DNA from: JABMOV01 sp964344305
GTDB taxonomy: Bacteria > Fidelibacterota > Marinisomatia > Marinisomatales > JABMOV01
Assembly (NCBI GenBank): GCA_964344305.1
Contig: CAYFMT010000023.1
Location: forward strand, 1 to 24,478
DNA length: 24,478 nucleotides
Direction of reading: 5' to 3'
This document shows, piece after piece, positions 1-7,602 of the stretch. The position numbers were made by a program, and so were the translations under genes. The first letter of the stretch is position 1; the number at the start of each line of letters is the position of its first letter. The notes beneath the pieces are model-generated. The model made no database searches and was not told the origin of the DNA. It was given only the letters and a program-made list of their open reading frames with translations.

Positions 1-299
1 AATTTATTTCACCTGACTTTGAGAGCAAACCACAACCTGTATTTCGAGCAATATTCTCCCCATGTTAATTTATTTCACCTGACTTTGAGAGCAAACCACA
101 ACCGTGTACGGATTGGTGAATTTCTCTTCAAAATTTATTTCACCTGACTTTGAGAGCAAACCACAACTTGGCTGGTTAACATACTCCAAAGATCTTCAAT
201 TTATTTCACCTGACTTTGAGAGCAAACCACAACGGAAGGCTTGTAGAAAAGTTTTAGGATTAGAATTTATTTCACCTGACTTTGAGAGTAGACCTCAAT
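1..299. CRISPR. CRISPR array end: five 36-bp repeats, four spacers (type II-like)
   Basis: Five copies of a 36-bp repeat lie at 1-36, 67-102, 132-167, 198-233 and 264-299. They are separated by unique spacers at 37-66, 103-131, 168-197 and 234-263 (30, 29, 30 and 30 nt). The first four repeats are identical. The fifth keeps its first 25 bases and differs at four of the last eleven, as expected of a leader-distal terminal repeat. The window begins exactly on a repeat, so the array probably continues to the left and the cas genes are not visible. Read on the minus strand the repeat starts GTTGTGGTTTG. A 36-bp repeat with that start and 30-nt spacers resembles type II (II-C-like) arrays, but type assignment without cas genes is inference. 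Confidence 0.95.
264..299. repeat. Degenerate terminal CRISPR repeat
   Basis: This is the last repeat of the array. It matches the consensus through base 25 and differs at repeat positions 26 (C to T), 28 (A to G), 32 (A to T) and 36 (C to T). Three of the four changes would still pair, as G-U, with a crRNA copy of the repeat transcribed from the minus strand. That could mean an anti-repeat, but transitions are also the commonest mutations, so ordinary decay of a terminal repeat is the simpler reading. Confidence 0.85.
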
Positions 300-340
300 T
301 AAATTGAGCTATCATATTATATGATCTATAAATAAAGGAG
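294..340 (+). promoter_or_regulatory. Candidate promoter with two palindromes upstream of the ORF6N gene
   Basis: A candidate sigma-70-type promoter is TTGAGC (304-309), a 17-nt spacer, then TATAAA (327-332). It is followed by the ribosome binding site AAAGGAG (334-340). Two short palindromes overlap it: CTCAAT-TAA-ATTGAG (294-308) and ATCATA-TTA-TATGAT (311-325). They could be operators for the downstream regulator-like gene or hairpins in an RNA starting in the array. No T-run follows the second hairpin, so it is not a clear terminator. The predicted 5' leader would be very short. Confidence 0.4.
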
Positions 341-345
341 TGAAA

Positions 346-849
346 ATGAATCAGCATATTTCAATTAAATTGATTCAATCTAAGATTCTCATGCTGAGAG
401 ATGAAAAAGTAATATTGGATCGGGATTTAGCCTTGTTGTACGGTGTGGAAACAAGAATATTAAAGCAACAGGTTCGAAGAAACCTTACTCGATTCCCAAA
501 TGATTTTATGTTTAAGTTGACAGAGAAAGACATTGAAAAACTGGTATCACAAAAAGTGATACCAAATAAGAGTATGCTCGGCGGTGCAAAACCAATGGCC
601 TTTACCGAGCAGGGTGTTGCGATGCTATCGTCCGTACTAAGGAGCAATCGAGCCGTTCAAGTGAATATTGCCATCATGCGGACTTTTGTCAGGATGCGTG
701 AACTCATGGCCACACACAAAGGACTGAAAGAAAAGATTGATGAAATGGGAAAAAAGTATGACAAGAATTTCCAGGTTGTTTATTCCGCTATAAAGGAACT
801 AATGGTACCCAGGGTAAAGAAGGGAAAAAGAAAGGAAAAAGAAAGATAG
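346..849 (+). CDS. ORF6N domain protein
   Basis: A 167-aa protein with an ORF6N domain (Pfam family of phage-derived DNA-binding-type domains) over roughly residues 8-110. The family features visible are an N-terminal I-L-x-L-R-D-E-K-V-I-L-D-R-D-L-A segment, a central RFPxDFMF motif, the LVSQ...GG block and AFTEQGVAMLSSVLRS. The rest is charged and helical, ending in a very basic KKGKRKEKER tail suited to nucleic-acid contact. The ATG at 346 is preferred over the GTG at 340 because AAAGGAG (334-340) sits 5 nt before the ATG and overlaps the GTG. The family is common in phages and in FCB-type genomes, often as stand-alone chromosomal genes. Its exact role is unknown. It lies just beyond the CRISPR end and converges on ligA. 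Confidence 0.85.
   Translation: MNQHISIKLIQSKILMLRDEKVILDRDLALLYGVETRILKQQVRRNLTRFPNDFMFKLTEKDIEKLVSQKVIPNKSMLGGAKPMAFTEQGVAMLSSVLRSNRAVQVNIAIMRTFVRMRELMATHKGLKEKIDEMGKKYDKNFQVVYSAIKELMVPRVKKGKRKEKER
542..564. repeat. Perfect 9-bp inverted repeat inside the ORF6N gene
   Basis: TGGTATCAC (542-550), loop AAAAA (551-555), GTGATACCA (556-564). It lies wholly within coding sequence for LVSQKVIP. It could be an mRNA hairpin or an autoregulatory site, or a by-product of the conserved LVSQ-x-VIP peptide encoded with these codons. Confidence 0.6.
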
Positions 850-901
850 GGTTTGATGTACCGGAATAATTGAATAAGGAATAATTATTGTCTGAAAATA
901 G

Positions 902-2917
902 TTACCTGTTTCCGGATTTTATAAGCGCCAGAAACTCACTCTCCGTTAAAACCTCAACCCCTAGTTCCTCAGCCTTTTTCCTTTTTGAGCCTGCTCCCGG
1001 TCCAGCCACAACCATATCTGTTTTTTTGCTTACGCTGCCGGAAGCCTTTGCGCCAAGGGTTTCAGCAAGTTCCTTCGCTTCATGACGGGTGAATGTTTCA
1101 AGACTGCCAGTAAAGACGATGGTTTTCCCATGTATCGGACTGTGTGTTTCCTTCTGTACTTTTATAAACGTTACACCGGCTTTCAAGCAATGTTCAATTG
1201 ACTCGATATTCGCTTTGTCCTTCCAGAATTCAACAATGGAATCAGCAACAATTGGGCCCACTTCATCAATGGCAATCAACTGTTCCACCGATGCGTTCAT
1301 GAGCTGAGCGAGATCACCGGTAAATTCTTTTTCAAGTACGCGTGCAATGTGCTCGCCCACATTCCGAATACCCAGTCCAAAAAGGAACCTGGAAAATGTG
1401 GTTTTCTTTGCATATTCAATTGCCTGGATGATATTGGCAGCGGATTTATCTCCCAGTCTTTCCAGGGATGAAAGTTGCTCATGTGTCAGGGAGAAGAGGT
1501 CGTGGATTCGGTTAATGAGTCCTTCATCCACAAGCTGATCAGTGATTTTCACACCGAGCCCATCTATATCCATGGCACCCTTAGATACAAAATGCTGAAT
1601 ACGTCCTTTTAATTGCGCCGGACAAGAAATATTCTGGCACCGAAAAACTGCTTCACTTTCAGGTCGAGTAACAGCATGACCACAGGAAGGGCATAAAGTT
1701 GGGATGGAATATGGGGATGTGTTTTGAGGTCGTTTATCCTTGATAACCTTAACGACTTTTGGGATCACATCGCCAGCTCGCTCTATGAGCACCGTATCGC
1801 CCACACGTATATCCTTGCGGTCGATCTCATCCTGATTATGGAGGGTAGCATTGGTGACGGTGACACCTGAGATATAGACAGGGGCGAGCCGGGCAACCGG
1901 TGTAATAGCGCCGGTTCTCCCTACTTGAATATCAATGGATTCAACCACGGTGGTTGCCTGCTGGGCTTTGAATTTCGCTGCAATAGCCCACCGGGGTGAT
2001 CGACTTCTGACTCCCAGGGATTCTCGAATGCTCAATTGGTCTATCTTGAACACGGATCCATCTATTTCGTAATCGAGTTCATTTCTGCGCTTTTCCAGGC
2101 CCCTGTGGTAGGCCAATAAATCCGGGAGGGATGCGAGTTGTTTAATCTCAGGATTCACGGGAAAACCCCAGAGGGTCAGGTTCTGTAAAAACTCCCAGTG
2201 ATGCTGAAAAGACGCACCATCAATCATTCCCGATTGATAGACATAAATCGACAGGGGACGACTGGCAGTAATGCCCGGATCCAGCTGGCGTAAACTGCCG
2301 GCAGCAGCATTTCTTGGATTCGCGAAAATGGATAGACCTTCATCCTCTCGTTTTTTATTCATCTCTAGAAAATCATGTTTTCGGATGAATACTTCACCGC
2401 GGACCTCCAATAACGAGGGGACTGCAGAATCTTTTGAGCGAAGAACCAGTGGAATACTGTGAATGGTTTTCAGGTTTTGGGTAATATCTTCGCCTGTGGT
2501 TCCATCCCCGCGAGTGGACCCATGAACAAACCGGCCGTTTTCATAGACAAGTTCCACACCAAGACCATCGATTTTTGGTTCGCCAACCCAGGAGAGATGG
2601 TGGGAAATATCTTTCGTGACACGCTCAAAAAACGATATGATCTCATCTTCATCCATGGCATTGGCAAGGCTCAGCATGGGAATTCTATGTTCAATTGCAG
2701 CAAACTCTCCCGAAGGTTTTGTTCCAACCCGCTGAGTAGGCGAATCGGCTGTTATCCATTCAGGATGCTGCGTCTCAATGTATTCCAATTGTCGCAATAA
2801 TTTGTCGTACTCTGCATCAGAGACAACGGGATCATTGAGGATATAATATCTGTAGTTATGCTCCCGGATTTCTTCCTGCAATGCCTGAATGTCTTTTTCC
2901 GTAAAACCCCCTGTCAC
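902..2917 (-). CDS. ligA: NAD-dependent DNA ligase LigA
   Basis: A 671-aa protein, the usual LigA length. It seals nicks in duplex DNA using NAD+ as adenylate donor, in replication and repair. The N-terminal Ia domain carries NYRYYILNDPVVSDAEYD. The adenylation motif EPKIDGLG places the active-site lysine at about residue 115. An OB fold follows, then a four-cysteine zinc finger (CPSCG...CQNISCP), helix-hairpin-helix repeats around residues 450-560 and a C-terminal BRCT domain (GKTIVFTGSLETFTR onward). The start is GTG at 2917, overlapping the TAG stop of the upstream gene by one base (TAGTG), so translation is probably coupled. It is last in a minus-strand gene cluster and converges on the ORF6N gene. 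All domains are present. Confidence 0.98.
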   Translation of the reverse strand: MTGGFTEKDIQALQEEIREHNYRYYILNDPVVSDAEYDKLLRQLEYIETQHPEWITADSPTQRVGTKPSGEFAAIEHRIPMLSLANAMDEDEIISFFERVTKDISHHLSWVGEPKIDGLGVELVYENGRFVHGSTRGDGTTGEDITQNLKTIHSIPLVLRSKDSAVPSLLEVRGEVFIRKHDFLEMNKKREDEGLSIFANPRNAAAGSLRQLDPGITASRPLSIYVYQSGMIDGASFQHHWEFLQNLTLWGFPVNPEIKQLASLPDLLAYHRGLEKRRNELDYEIDGSVFKIDQLSIRESLGVRSRSPRWAIAAKFKAQQATTVVESIDIQVGRTGAITPVARLAPVYISGVTVTNATLHNQDEIDRKDIRVGDTVLIERAGDVIPKVVKVIKDKRPQNTSPYSIPTLCPSCGHAVTRPESEAVFRCQNISCPAQLKGRIQHFVSKGAMDIDGLGVKITDQLVDEGLINRIHDLFSLTHEQLSSLERLGDKSAANIIQAIEYAKKTTFSRFLFGLGIRNVGEHIARVLEKEFTGDLAQLMNASVEQLIAIDEVGPIVADSIVEFWKDKANIESIEHCLKAGVTFIKVQKETHSPIHGKTIVFTGSLETFTRHEAKELAETLGAKASGSVSKKTDMVVAGPGAGSKRKKAEELGVEVLTESEFLALIKSGNR

Positions 2918-3345
2918 TATTTTCGCCTTCGATAGTATTCTACGGGGTTTAGTATGGTTCTTTTTACCGGTTGAATAGAGCCACTTGAATCAAGGGGCGT
3001 TGCGAAAATGGTTCCCGTTGTTTCAACCAGAAAAAAGTATTCAACTGTTGAATATTTCAATTCATTGTCAAGCCAGCGATAGGAATACATATCATAGAAT
3101 CTGGAAAGGTCAATTTCCTGGTAAAACGATGACTTGTCCGTCTTGAGGAACAGGGTGACACTCAAAATACTATCCTCAGGAAAATCAACATAACAGGCTA
3201 AATCATAGGGACGCCGTTCAAACATAATCTCAGGAGGATGATGGACAATTCGAACCGTTTCAAGGAATGTTTGACCATTGAATGGAGATGTGGGTATTGT
3301 ATCAGCTGTTTGGAACAGAAGAGCGAGAAAAACGGATACCATCAT
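2917..3345 (-). CDS. Small exported protein of unknown function, beta-rich
   Basis: 142 aa, not recognised as a named family. A short hydrophobic N-terminus (about residues 2-12) suggests a signal peptide. The body alternates hydrophobic strands, and the order strand, L-F-L-K-T, Y-x-x-x-x-L, then V-E-Y-F-F-L-V-E-T resembles the Ig-like beta-sandwich modules found in many FCB-group secreted proteins; that likeness is inference. It overlaps the upstream cysteine-desulfurase-like gene by 4 nt (ATGA at 3342-3345) and touches ligA by one base, so the three genes are translated from one mRNA. The start could be either of two adjacent ATG codons. Reliable as a gene, unknown as to function. Confidence 0.8.
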   Translation of the reverse strand: MMVSVFLALLFQTADTIPTSPFNGQTFLETVRIVHHPPEIMFERRPYDLACYVDFPEDSILSVTLFLKTDKSSFYQEIDLSRFYDMYSYRWLDNELKYSTVEYFFLVETTGTIFATPLDSSGSIQPVKRTILNPVEYYRRRK

Positions 3346-4823
3346 TTTGTTAAATAATCACGGACAAATGATTTAGTTGAAAAAGAGGCTTTTTCAGGTT
3401 TGAATGTTTTATGCATATAATTTCCAGCACTTGCAGCCTCATACAGGGATTTATATTTAACACCGTTTTTTACAATATCGGTCAATGCTATTACAAGGGC
3501 ATCTACATCAGATTCTTTGCTATACAGACCAAATGAAGCCCGCACCATTCCCTGCTTTAAAAGAATAGTATCAGGGTCCAACTCATCTATATCAAATTCG
3601 TCCGCTGCTTCCAGAAGATCCTCCATGATCATTTCTTTCACGTAGGGATGTGCACAAAAACACTCATTCCGTACAGCAATATTATAATAATCATTTAATG
3701 CCGCTGCCACCAGCCCATGGTCCAACCCTTTCAGATTAAATGAAATGCTGGCTGCACGCTCACAGACGGTACAATCCGTTTCCCCATATATTTGAATATT
3801 GGGTACAGTCTTCAGTTTTTCCATTGCCTTGTGGATGAATTCAGTTTCTTCCTTAAAAATGGCATCCATTCCAATTTGATCCATCACTTCTATGGCAGCT
3901 GCAAGTCCGATTGCTCCAGGAATATTGGGCGTTCCGGCTTCTTCCCTATCGGGGTAAGTATCCTTGACGATGTAACGATCCACAAATACTCGATCCACCA
4001 TTCCACCACCCACTTCCTCCGGTTCAATGGCAGAGAGAATGTCCTTTCGACAAATGGCAACACCCGGTGACCCCGGCACATAGGTTTTGTGACCGGAAAA
4101 CACAAAAGCATCAATATTTCTGTCAGGATTGGTGTGCCCGTCCATCTGTACAGGTAAATGTGCCACAGCCTGGGCACCATCTACAAGGATGAGAGCACCG
4201 TATCGATGCGCCAATTCAGCAATATCATAGATAGGGTTAATGATTCCAGTTACATTGCTCACGGCTGTTACGGCGATATAATTGATACGATCTTTGTATC
4301 GGATCAATTCTTTTTCCAGGGACTCAAGATTAATACATCCCGGTCGGGTATCGTGCATATCAAGGGGCAAATGAACAACTTGACCTGCATGTTTGCGGTG
4401 TGGAAGATCATTGGAATGGTGCTCCATGAGTGAAACAAGAACCGTATCCCTGTCAGGTCGAAAATCTCGATATACGCGGGCAAGTCGATTGACACCGGCT
4501 GTGGTGCCACTCCCGGTAAAGAAACAGGCATATTTTTCCGGGTCCGCTCCCAGAAATGTGAGAATCCGATCGTGAGCCCATTCATACTCTTCCGTGGATA
4601 TCTTCGCTGAGAAATGAAGGAGACTATGGGTATTGGCATAGTGCTGATAAAAAGCCTCTATGGCATCATGCGCCGCTTCCATCATCAGTGTGGATGCCGT
4701 GGAATCCAAATATATCCGTGGCGTTTTTTCTCCGGTAGCGAGTCTATATTCTGTGTCCAATCCTAAGAATCGAGTTTTTATCCGGTCGAGTGACGGTGGA
4801 GTTTCTTTGGTTTTTTTCATCAT
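3342..4823 (-). CDS. Cysteine desulfurase-like class V aminotransferase (PLP enzyme)
   Basis: A 493-aa fold-type I PLP enzyme of aminotransferase class V, in the SufS/NifS/Csd branch. Visible landmarks are a GSGTTAG cofactor loop (about 104-110), MEHHSND with the ring-stacking histidine (about 135-136), the VDGAQ aspartate (about 215), the SGHKTY lysine that would hold PLP (Lys246), and a VRNECFCAHP segment whose Cys390 lies where SufS proteins carry the persulfide cysteine (typically RxGxxCA). It is about 85 residues longer than SufS, with extra residues at the N-terminus and after the catalytic cysteine. A CTVC pair (351-354) is unusual. No SufE/SufU or other suf gene is nearby, so the sulfur acceptor and true substrate are uncertain. 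It overlaps the downstream gene by 4 nt. Confidence 0.85.
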   Translation of the reverse strand: MMKKTKETPPSLDRIKTRFLGLDTEYRLATGEKTPRIYLDSTASTLMMEAAHDAIEAFYQHYANTHSLLHFSAKISTEEYEWAHDRILTFLGADPEKYACFFTGSGTTAGVNRLARVYRDFRPDRDTVLVSLMEHHSNDLPHRKHAGQVVHLPLDMHDTRPGCINLESLEKELIRYKDRINYIAVTAVSNVTGIINPIYDIAELAHRYGALILVDGAQAVAHLPVQMDGHTNPDRNIDAFVFSGHKTYVPGSPGVAICRKDILSAIEPEEVGGGMVDRVFVDRYIVKDTYPDREEAGTPNIPGAIGLAAAIEVMDQIGMDAIFKEETEFIHKAMEKLKTVPNIQIYGETDCTVCERAASISFNLKGLDHGLVAAALNDYYNIAVRNECFCAHPYVKEMIMEDLLEAADEFDIDELDPDTILLKQGMVRASFGLYSKESDVDALVIALTDIVKNGVKYKSLYEAASAGNYMHKTFKPEKASFSTKSFVRDYLTK

Positions 4824-4833
4824 ATTCCGGGAG

Positions 4834-5256
4834 TTATCGAGGGTTCATTTCCAAAGTTAAACATGTTCCCATCCACTCTGAAAGGGTGATTGAATGATGG
4901 GTGAAATAGTCCAGAGTGCAGTCTGTTTCTGCAGTGTACACAATTGGTTGGGATGTTGGGTCGTGAATCATAAGAACAGTGGAATTAATAGTGTGTCTGG
5001 AATATGGGATAACCTGACTAAGGGAAAAAAACGCTTTCTGAGTGGTTTCTTGTGCCTCCTGGGAGTCATCACGAACATCCACTCGTAGTATCCAAACGCC
5101 CTTATCCTCGTAAAGCCGAAGACCCAGCACAGAAATATGAGGATACAATTCCTCGATCTTGTAAGTGGCGACTTTGTAAAATTCATCTTTTTCAAGAAAT
5201 CCTGTCTGGGGAATAACGGTAGAAAAGAATATTAGAGCTGGTAACAGAAATTTCAT
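4834..5256 (-). CDS. Small exported protein of unknown function
   Basis: 140 aa, family not recognised. The start MKFLLPALIFFSTVIPQ looks like a cleavable signal peptide, so the mature protein is probably periplasmic. The rest shows alternating strand-like segments (ISVLGLRLYEDKGVWILRVDV) and two cysteines. The upstream lipoprotein gene overlaps its start by 4 nt (ATGA at 5253-5256), and the desulfurase-like gene begins 10 nt after its stop. The coupling suggests these envelope proteins belong to the same transcript, but it does not reveal a function. Confidence 0.75.
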   Translation of the reverse strand: MKFLLPALIFFSTVIPQTGFLEKDEFYKVATYKIEELYPHISVLGLRLYEDKGVWILRVDVRDDSQEAQETTQKAFFSLSQVIPYSRHTINSTVLMIHDPTSQPIVYTAETDCTLDYFTHHSITLSEWMGTCLTLEMNPR

Positions 5257-6221
5257 CGAAATTTTATCCAGAGAGAGCCCAGAACTAGAAGAATCACTAT
5301 TGTCGTTCCCAGGATAAGTTTTTGAAATGCTGATATGGATATGATCATGGACTCAGCCTGCATGATTTTTGGATCCTGCATGAATTCTTCAATTGAAAAC
5401 GACCATTGTAAGGTATCCCCTATAATAGTATCTGCATTCGTTGAGACAATACGGCCAGGCAACAATAATCCAATGGTAAACTGATCATCCTGCAACCCAT
5501 GGGTTGTGGAGATATCATGTTCAAACGGTGCCATGGCGTGGGCAAGCGTGTCAATAAAATGGGAGGGCAATTCGTTTTTGAAAGGGGCAAGAACATCCGA
5601 CAGGAATGCCGATTTGTCTTTGCTTAACTGTTCAAATGACTGCTCATAATTCACACGATTAAAATAATTTTGAAAATGAGTGATCAAGCGTTCTTCCAAC
5701 CCAAATGATATGTCCAGAGATTGATCGTGCTTTATGTCCATGATTCCCTGCTTAATGACATACTGCATGGCCTCCATTTTCCACTGGGTAGAATCCGATG
5801 CTGTTTTGTTTCTGATCGATTCTCCCAGCAGGGGAACCTTTGTGTATATTTCTCTCCCTGAAAACTCCTGCAAGAAAGAGTAGGTTGTTGTTATCCACCC
5901 AACCTGTTTATCAATATAATATGAGTAGTTCTGTATCCCGGCATAGTCCACTCCCGGGAGTTGTACAGGGGACCGGGTGAGAAACCCGCTGGTTTGTTGG
6001 GTCCATACAGGATCACCATCCACTTCGGTTTTATCCAAAATCGTTTTCCAGAATTGACCCTGCGCCGGGTGCAGAAAATCATCATTGACAATATCCAGGG
6101 AATCACCTGCGGACCTGATTCTAAATTCTGATTCACCTTCAGGATATACACGGATCAATATCGAATGTTCAACACAACCGAGGAGTAAAAGGGTAAACGA
6201 AACGAGTGAGACTTTTTTCAT
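5253..6221 (-). CDS. Putative lipoprotein with C-terminal membrane segment
   Basis: 322 aa from the ATG at 6221. The reading frame stays open to a GTG at 6263, but MKKVSLVSFTLLLLGC is a classic lipoprotein signal with lipobox LLGC (Cys16), so 6221 is preferred. A strong hydrophobic helix lies at the extreme C-terminus (LILGTTIVILLVLGSLW) followed by K-F-R. The protein would therefore be lipid-anchored at one end and membrane-embedded at the other. The large middle part has no motif I recognise. It follows the TPR/SLH lipoprotein by about 100 bp, and its stop overlaps the next gene's start (ATGA). Role unknown, envelope location well supported. Confidence 0.8.
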   Translation of the reverse strand: MKKVSLVSFTLLLLGCVEHSILIRVYPEGESEFRIRSAGDSLDIVNDDFLHPAQGQFWKTILDKTEVDGDPVWTQQTSGFLTRSPVQLPGVDYAGIQNYSYYIDKQVGWITTTYSFLQEFSGREIYTKVPLLGESIRNKTASDSTQWKMEAMQYVIKQGIMDIKHDQSLDISFGLEERLITHFQNYFNRVNYEQSFEQLSKDKSAFLSDVLAPFKNELPSHFIDTLAHAMAPFEHDISTTHGLQDDQFTIGLLLPGRIVSTNADTIIGDTLQWSFSIEEFMQDPKIMQAESMIISISAFQKLILGTTIVILLVLGSLWIKFR

Positions 6222-6322
6222 AACGCTGGTATAAACTACTTCAGTTGGCACTTGTGATGCCACTGACGAAAAAGGTTATAAATGCAATAGAGACAGTGTG
6301 ATTCGTCCCAAAGGTCACAAAT

Positions 6323-7447
6323 CTAGAACGTCATGTGCAGGCTACTCTGAATAGTGCGGATAATAAGCAGAGCATCAGCACCATTGATGGTGCCATTTGG
6401 AGTAAAATTCCCCGTAATAACATCGCTTTTCATAATGCCACGTTCTGAGCAAAGCGCCATGGCATTGTAAGCCGGATGACTGCTGGAAACATCAGAGAAA
6501 CGAGATGTGGATTCACCAAAGTAGCGTGTCTCAAGACCGTAGTCACGGGTTGCCGCTACGAGCAGTCGTTGAACGGCCAGCGCAAAACCGGCTCGTGTGA
6601 CGGTTTCATCCGGGTAATATTTTCCATCCGGAAACACATCCATGATCTGGAAATTTATGGCATCTTTGATCCATACTTCAGCCCAGTGACCTGATGCGTC
6701 CACTGGCAGAGATCCAGTTTCTTGTGACATCATTTGGGATGGGGTTTGAAACGTCTGGTTCTGCTGTGAGGGTATTTTTTTCATGAGCTCACCGAATTTT
6801 AACTCCTCAATAAAGAGCACGGAAAGATCAGCCCGTGAAATATTGTCCTGCAAGGCCACTTTTTTTCCTACAGCAGAACCGGGTGTGGCTCTCACAATCT
6901 TCTGTGATAGTATCCACTTATCATCAGCTTTTCCCGCATACTCGCCCTTCATACCTACAACCTGACTGAAATAGGACTCTGCTTTTGTGAACTCAAAATT
7001 ATAAAGGTAGGCAAGCCCTAGATAATACAATGCACCCTCATGATTTTCATTCCGCTTCAGGGCCTTTTCCAGGAGATCTTCTGCTTTATCAAACCAGTTT
7101 TTCTTGTCATTCCTCATGATGATCCATGCCTGCCCGCAGAGGGTGAGAACATCTGGATCCTTTCCACCCAGGTTCTTTGCTTCTTCGATATAATATTCTG
7201 CTTTGTTGGTTTCGTGGAGATGGGCATTGGCGATGGCCAGTCCTCCGTAGGCAGGAGCAAACTTTTTATCCTGATCCTTTGCTCGTTCAAAGGAGGCAAT
7301 AGCGCCGGAAAAATCACTCTGATCCACCTGCCTCATCCCTGCTGAAAAATGATAGTCAGGTGTATCGACAGTACTGGCGGGTTTCTGACTGCAACCAGTG
7401 AAAACAAATAGAAGTAGTGTGATTCCCAAGAAAAATGATCGTTTCAT
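6323..7447 (-). CDS. Lipoprotein with TPR repeats and S-layer homology domains
   Basis: 374 aa from the ATG at 7447. The frame stays open to 7552, but the lipoprotein signal MKRSFFLGITLLLFVFTGC (Cys19) and a Shine-Dalgarno (AAAGGGAA) just upstream fix the start at 7447. After the anchor, several tetratricopeptide repeats span about residues 30-180 (DFSGAIASFERA, NKAEYYIEEA, EGALYYLGLAYL, FTKAESYFSQV). The C-terminal part holds SLH modules: a partial one, then GHWAEVWIKDAINFQIMDVFPDG, then a diverged HPAYNAMALCSERGIM. SLH domains usually bind cell-wall polymers; in diderms they also occur on envelope proteins. Likely an outer-membrane or periplasmic scaffold. First gene of the minus cluster, divergent from the FlgT/LPP20-like genes. 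Confidence 0.88.
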   Translation of the reverse strand: MKRSFFLGITLLLFVFTGCSQKPASTVDTPDYHFSAGMRQVDQSDFSGAIASFERAKDQDKKFAPAYGGLAIANAHLHETNKAEYYIEEAKNLGGKDPDVLTLCGQAWIIMRNDKKNWFDKAEDLLEKALKRNENHEGALYYLGLAYLYNFEFTKAESYFSQVVGMKGEYAGKADDKWILSQKIVRATPGSAVGKKVALQDNISRADLSVLFIEELKFGELMKKIPSQQNQTFQTPSQMMSQETGSLPVDASGHWAEVWIKDAINFQIMDVFPDGKYYPDETVTRAGFALAVQRLLVAATRDYGLETRYFGESTSRFSDVSSSHPAYNAMALCSERGIMKSDVITGNFTPNGTINGADALLIIRTIQSSLHMTF

Positions 7448-7602
7448 GATTTCCCTTTGTGATTTGAAGTCAATGAAAATAACACTGGAAATTGTATAAA
7501 TCCCCAGTGGGGTTCCATGAGATTTGTCACATTTTACAGTCGACAATTGCAAAAAGCAATGAGAGATAATAACTTATCGCATCTTGTAAGAGGAGTATGA
7601 CC
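7448..7602. promoter_or_regulatory. Divergent intergenic region
   Basis: 155 bp between two divergent exported-protein genes, so it must hold promoters for both. The minus side shows a TATACAAT-like -10 near 7490-7500, without a convincing -35 at the standard distance. The plus side shows GATAAT at 7565-7570, again with no well-spaced -35. A small palindrome CCCC-AGT-GGGG lies at 7502-7512 and could be an operator. The individual sites are weakly supported; only the region's role is clear. Confidence 0.4.

Noticed and set aside
104..307. 67-codon open frame with repeated peptide FISPDFESKPQ
   Set aside because: It is an artefact of the CRISPR array: repeat plus spacer is 65-66 nt, close to a multiple of three, so the repeat is read in the same frame several times.
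346..849. Prophage at the left end, suggested by ORF6N
   Set aside because: No integrase, structural or lysis genes accompany it; ORF6N genes are common as single chromosomal genes.
863..886. Direct repeat GGAATAATT with 15-nt period between the ORF6N gene and ligA
   Set aside because: Short, AT-rich and with no stem and T-run; not convincing as a terminator or regulatory repeat.
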